Assembly: GCA_031422555.1 (NCBI GenBank)
Contig: JANPLZ010000026.1
Location: 1 to 27,680, forward strand
Length of the DNA stretch: 27,680 nt
Origin: JANNAT01 sp031422555
GTDB taxonomy: Bacteria; Pseudomonadota; Alphaproteobacteria; Rhodobacterales; Rhodobacteraceae
Reading direction: 5' to 3'
The notes beneath the pieces were generated by a model. That model had not been told where the DNA came from. It saw nothing but the letters and a program-made list of their open reading frames with translations, and did not search any database. The translations under genes and the position numbers were made by a program. Shown in pieces: positions 25,875 to 27,680 of the stretch (the first letter of the stretch is position 1; the number at the start of each line of letters is the position of its first letter).

Positions 25875-25951
25875 TGGCGCGGCGGACGGGACTCGAACCC
25901 GCGACCCCCGGCGTGACAGGCCGGTACTCTAACCAACTGAGCTACCACCGC
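25875..25951 (-). tRNA. tRNA-Asp (GUC), first of the pair
   Basis: Same 77-nt tRNA with encoded CCA, anticodon GTC and discriminator G, differing from its neighbour only by T for C at the end of the T-loop. The two genes are 30 bases apart and in the same direction, so they are probably one transcript driven by the promoter at 25984-26012. Confidence 0.97.
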
Positions 25952-25983
25952 GCATATGCACCCCGGTTGCCCGGCGTGTGGGG

Positions 25984-26012
25984 GTATTACGAAAGGGATG
26001 CGGTGTCGTCAA
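25984..26012 (-). promoter_or_regulatory. Sigma70-type promoter for the tRNA-Asp pair
   Basis: Read leftward, TTGACG (26007-26012) is followed after 17 bases by TAATAC (25984-25989). The -35 matches the consensus in five of six bases, while the -10 is weaker. The expected start of transcription is about 25977, some 26 bases before the first tRNA. Confidence 0.6.
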
Positions 26013-26067
26013 GCGGCCATCAGGGGTGTGGCGGGAAAACTTTGGCTGGGATGGGTGTTTTTCACCC

Positions 26068-26126
26068 AAAAGCCGATGGGGGTTTCACACCCCCGTCGCC
26101 AAGGCGACTCCCCCGTGGAGTATTTT
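26068..26126 (-). terminator. Structured intergenic element, copy 2: terminator after the pirin gene
   Basis: Read leftward, GTCGCC-TT-GGCGAC (26095-26108) is followed by GGGGGT-GTGAA-ACCCCC (26078-26094), then ATCGGC and TTTT (26068-26071). It begins about 60 bases past the pirin stop. A further hairpin TGGGTG-TTTTT-CACCCA (+ strand, 26052-26068) abuts it. Outer conserved part CCCCCGTGG is at 26110-26118. Confidence 0.65.
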
Positions 26127-26187
26127 CGCCAAAATGAAACGCAATTTTAGGCAATTTTTCGCGGCTTTTGTGGTGATTTCAACTGGA

Positions 26188-27123
26188 TCAGGCAGGTGCC
26201 GGAATAAACTCGGCGCCGTCATCGGGTGGCAATTGAAAGCGGCCATGCGCCCAATCACCAGCCCGCCACGCCTCACGCGCGGCATCAATGCGGTCTTGGG
26301 ATGAGGCGACAAAGTTCCACCAGATATAGCGCGGCCCGTCCATGGTGGCCCCGCCCAGCACCATGATGCGCGCGCCAGCCTCGCCTGCGCGCACCGACAC
26401 CGCATCGCCGGGGCGAAACACCAGCATCGACCCCACGCCATAGCTTTGCCCAGCCTGCGACACCGTGCCTTGCAGCACATAAACGCCGCGGTCTTCGTGG
26501 TTGTCGGGCAACGGCAGGCTGGCCCCGGCCGCCAGCGTGGCATCGGCGTAAAAGGTTTCCGATGGCAGCGGCAGATCAACTTTCTCGCCCCAGGCCTGCC
26601 CAAGGATCAGCCGCAAATGCTTGCCTTCGGCCTCCAGCACCGGCAGGGCGGTTGCGGGGGCGTTGTGAAACGCGGCAGGGTCGTCTTCGCGCGATTTTGG
26701 CACCGCAAGCCAGGTTTGCAGGCCAAACAGGCTTTGCGGTGCTGCGCGCGCCGGTCCGTCCATCCGTTCGGAATGGGTGATGCCCGCGCCCGCCACCATC
26801 AGGTTCACCTCGCCCGGTGCTATCCACGCATCGGTGCCCAGACTGTCGCGGTGGTGGATGCGACCGCGCAGAAGATAAGTCACCGTGGCAAGCCCGATAT
26901 GCGGATGCGGGCGCACATCAACGCCCTGCCCGGTCAGAAATTCCGCTGGCCCCATCTGATCGAAAAAGATGAACGGCCCGACCATCTGGCGCTGCACCGA
27001 GGGCAGCGCGCGACGCACCTCAAAGCCGCCCAGATCGCGGGCCCGCGCGATGATCACTGTTTCAATAGCATCAACCGCGTCGCCGATCGGGATCGACGCA
27101 TCTAAAAGGGGAGACCAACTCAT
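26188..27123 (-). CDS. Pirin family bicupin protein
   Basis: A 311-residue two-domain cupin of the pirin family; bacterial members include quercetin 2,3-dioxygenases and regulators, and the role here is unknown. The N-terminal domain holds the metal ligands H73 and H75 in RPHPHIGLATVTYL, and H117 and E119 in GAGITHSERM, all intact. The C-terminal domain includes HLRLILGQAWGEKVDLPLP, followed by RYIWWNFVASS. The ATG at 27123 has AGGTG upstream; the long in-frame extension to 27411 runs into the promoter region and looks non-coding. It reads divergently from ureD. A structured terminator element follows its stop. Confidence 0.92.
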   Translation of the reverse strand: MSWSPLLDASIPIGDAVDAIETVIIARARDLGGFEVRRALPSVQRQMVGPFIFFDQMGPAEFLTGQGVDVRPHPHIGLATVTYLLRGRIHHRDSLGTDAWIAPGEVNLMVAGAGITHSERMDGPARAAPQSLFGLQTWLAVPKSREDDPAAFHNAPATALPVLEAEGKHLRLILGQAWGEKVDLPLPSETFYADATLAAGASLPLPDNHEDRGVYVLQGTVSQAGQSYGVGSMLVFRPGDAVSVRAGEAGARIMVLGGATMDGPRYIWWNFVASSQDRIDAAREAWRAGDWAHGRFQLPPDDGAEFIPAPA

Positions 27124-27164
27124 ATCACACCTGCTGTTTTGCTGATGTATAAAGGGGGGCAATG

Positions 27165-27184
27165 GGTGCCGTTTGCAAGGCACC
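27165..27184. promoter_or_regulatory. Inverted repeat between pirin and ureD
   Basis: GGTGCC (27165-27170) and GGCACC (27179-27184) are perfect arms around GTTTGCAA. The site is 42 bases upstream of the pirin start and about 200 from ureD. It may be an operator for pirin or for both; no regulator is recognised. The rest of the 263-base gap shows nothing further that I can name. Confidence 0.3.
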
Positions 27185-27386
27185 AGGCCGCACAGCCAGT
27201 CTGCATTTTCGTGTCCCGAACAGCCAATTCCCGCCCGGCGCGGCGTTTTTGCCCCGCCGCTATTTTGCGCGACACGTAGATATGTGCCCATAAATTCATC
27301 ACAATACCGGCTTTTGGCCGCCCCCCGCGCCGCAGCCGATTGTGCCGCCCGAACCAATCCGCAAATTTGGCGCGTGAGGAGCCGCG

Positions 27387-27680
27387 ATGACGATTGCCCT
27401 GATGACGCCAAAAATGCAGCGCAGCCATGGGGCGGCGGCGGTGTCGTTTTCGCAGCAAGCGGGCCGGGTGCGGCTCAGGGATCTGGCGCAATCGGGGTCG
27501 GCCAAGGTGATCTTGCCGCAGGGTGCTGCGGCGGACAACGGCCCGGAAGTGGTGTTTTTGAACACCTCGGGCGGGCTGACCGGCGGCGATAGCCTGACCT
27601 ACCGGATAAGTCTGGGCGACGGTGTGCGCGCGGTTGCCACCACCCAGACCGCCGAGCGGGTCTATAAATCCGCCGCGGGC
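27387..27680 (+). CDS. ureD: Urease accessory protein UreD, N-terminal part, cut by window edge
   Basis: UreD (UreH) is the scaffold that binds apo-urease and, with UreF and UreG, delivers nickel to its active site. The visible 98 codons include MQRSHGAAAVSFSQQAGRVRL, VVFLNTSGGLTGGDSLTYRI and TTQTAERVYKSA, the three conserved N-terminal blocks of the family. GAGGA lies 6-7 bases before the ATG at 27387; an internal ATG ten codons on is possible but less well placed. Being first, with no gene before it on this strand, it probably opens a ureDABCEFG operon lying outside the window. No NtrC or sigma54 site was found upstream. Confidence 0.93.
   Translation, partial: MTIALMTPKMQRSHGAAAVSFSQQAGRVRLRDLAQSGSAKVILPQGAAADNGPEVVFLNTSGGLTGGDSLTYRISLGDGVRAVATTQTAERVYKSAAG

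Noticed and set aside
25874..26137. Open frame starting MARRTGLEPATPG over the second tRNA
   Set aside because: This is the familiar false protein made by translating the reverse of a tRNA-Asp gene.
27160..27180. Possible sigma54 (-24/-12) promoter upstream of ureD
   Set aside because: The GG and GC pairs are 8 or 9 bases apart rather than the required 10 on either strand.
27124..27411. N-terminal extension of the pirin frame
   Set aside because: It crosses the divergent promoter region and lacks conservation; the ATG at 27123 has a ribosome binding site.

Overview
The window is a dense, GC-rich stretch of bacterial chromosome, most likely from an alphaproteobacterium of the family Rhodobacteraceae (Rhodobacter/Roseobacter relatives). 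This rests on the look of the proteins, an uninterrupted prfB, a bactofilin gene fused in an overlap to an M23 peptidase gene, the rodZ-ispG neighbourhood, and an intergenic GGGGG-TTTCACA-CCCCC element that I recall from this family. No phage, insertion sequence, CRISPR array or rRNA is visible, and codon use looks uniform, so this reads as core genome rather than an island.

Layout. Positions 1-7440 are read leftward: a large AsmA/YhdP-like envelope protein, queA overlapping it by 4 bases, an MFS permease, a DUF924 protein and the start of lipoamide dehydrogenase (cut by the window edge). From 7558 genes run rightward: a Bcp-type peroxiredoxin coupled to a DUF455 ferritin-like protein, then an M23 peptidase overlapping a bactofilin, then a 14-helix-type MFS exporter whose start codon sits in the loop of a terminator-like hairpin. 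From 12368 to 18670 genes run leftward: an aminotransferase, AmiC amidase, penicillin-binding protein 1A and prfB. A DsbA-like thiol oxidoreductase (rightward) faces a leftward rodZ-ispG-cupin operon. After a 572-base stretch with no recognisable gene come a small secreted protein (leftward), an M20 dipeptidase coupled to a GNAT acetyltransferase (rightward), two tandem tRNA-Asp genes (leftward) with a good sigma70-type promoter, a pirin (leftward) and the start of ureD (rightward, cut by the edge).

How the genes fit together. The strongest theme is the cell envelope: the YhdP-like protein, the M23 peptidase with its bactofilin, PBP1A, AmiC and RodZ all build, cut or shape peptidoglycan or the outer membrane, and IspG makes the isoprenoid precursor from which the lipid carrier for peptidoglycan is built. 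A second thread is redox and thiol chemistry (Bcp, DsbA-like, lipoamide dehydrogenase, the [4Fe-4S] enzyme IspG). queA makes queuosine at G34 of GUN-anticodon tRNAs, and the two tRNA-Asp(GUC) genes in the window encode such substrates.

I found no clearly new multi-gene system. The items most worth checking are the start codon buried in a hairpin at 10874-10907, the structured repeat present twice downstream of leftward genes (about 19538-19606 and 26068-26126), the peroxiredoxin that lacks the usual resolving cysteine, and a 16-base perfect palindrome upstream of rodZ.
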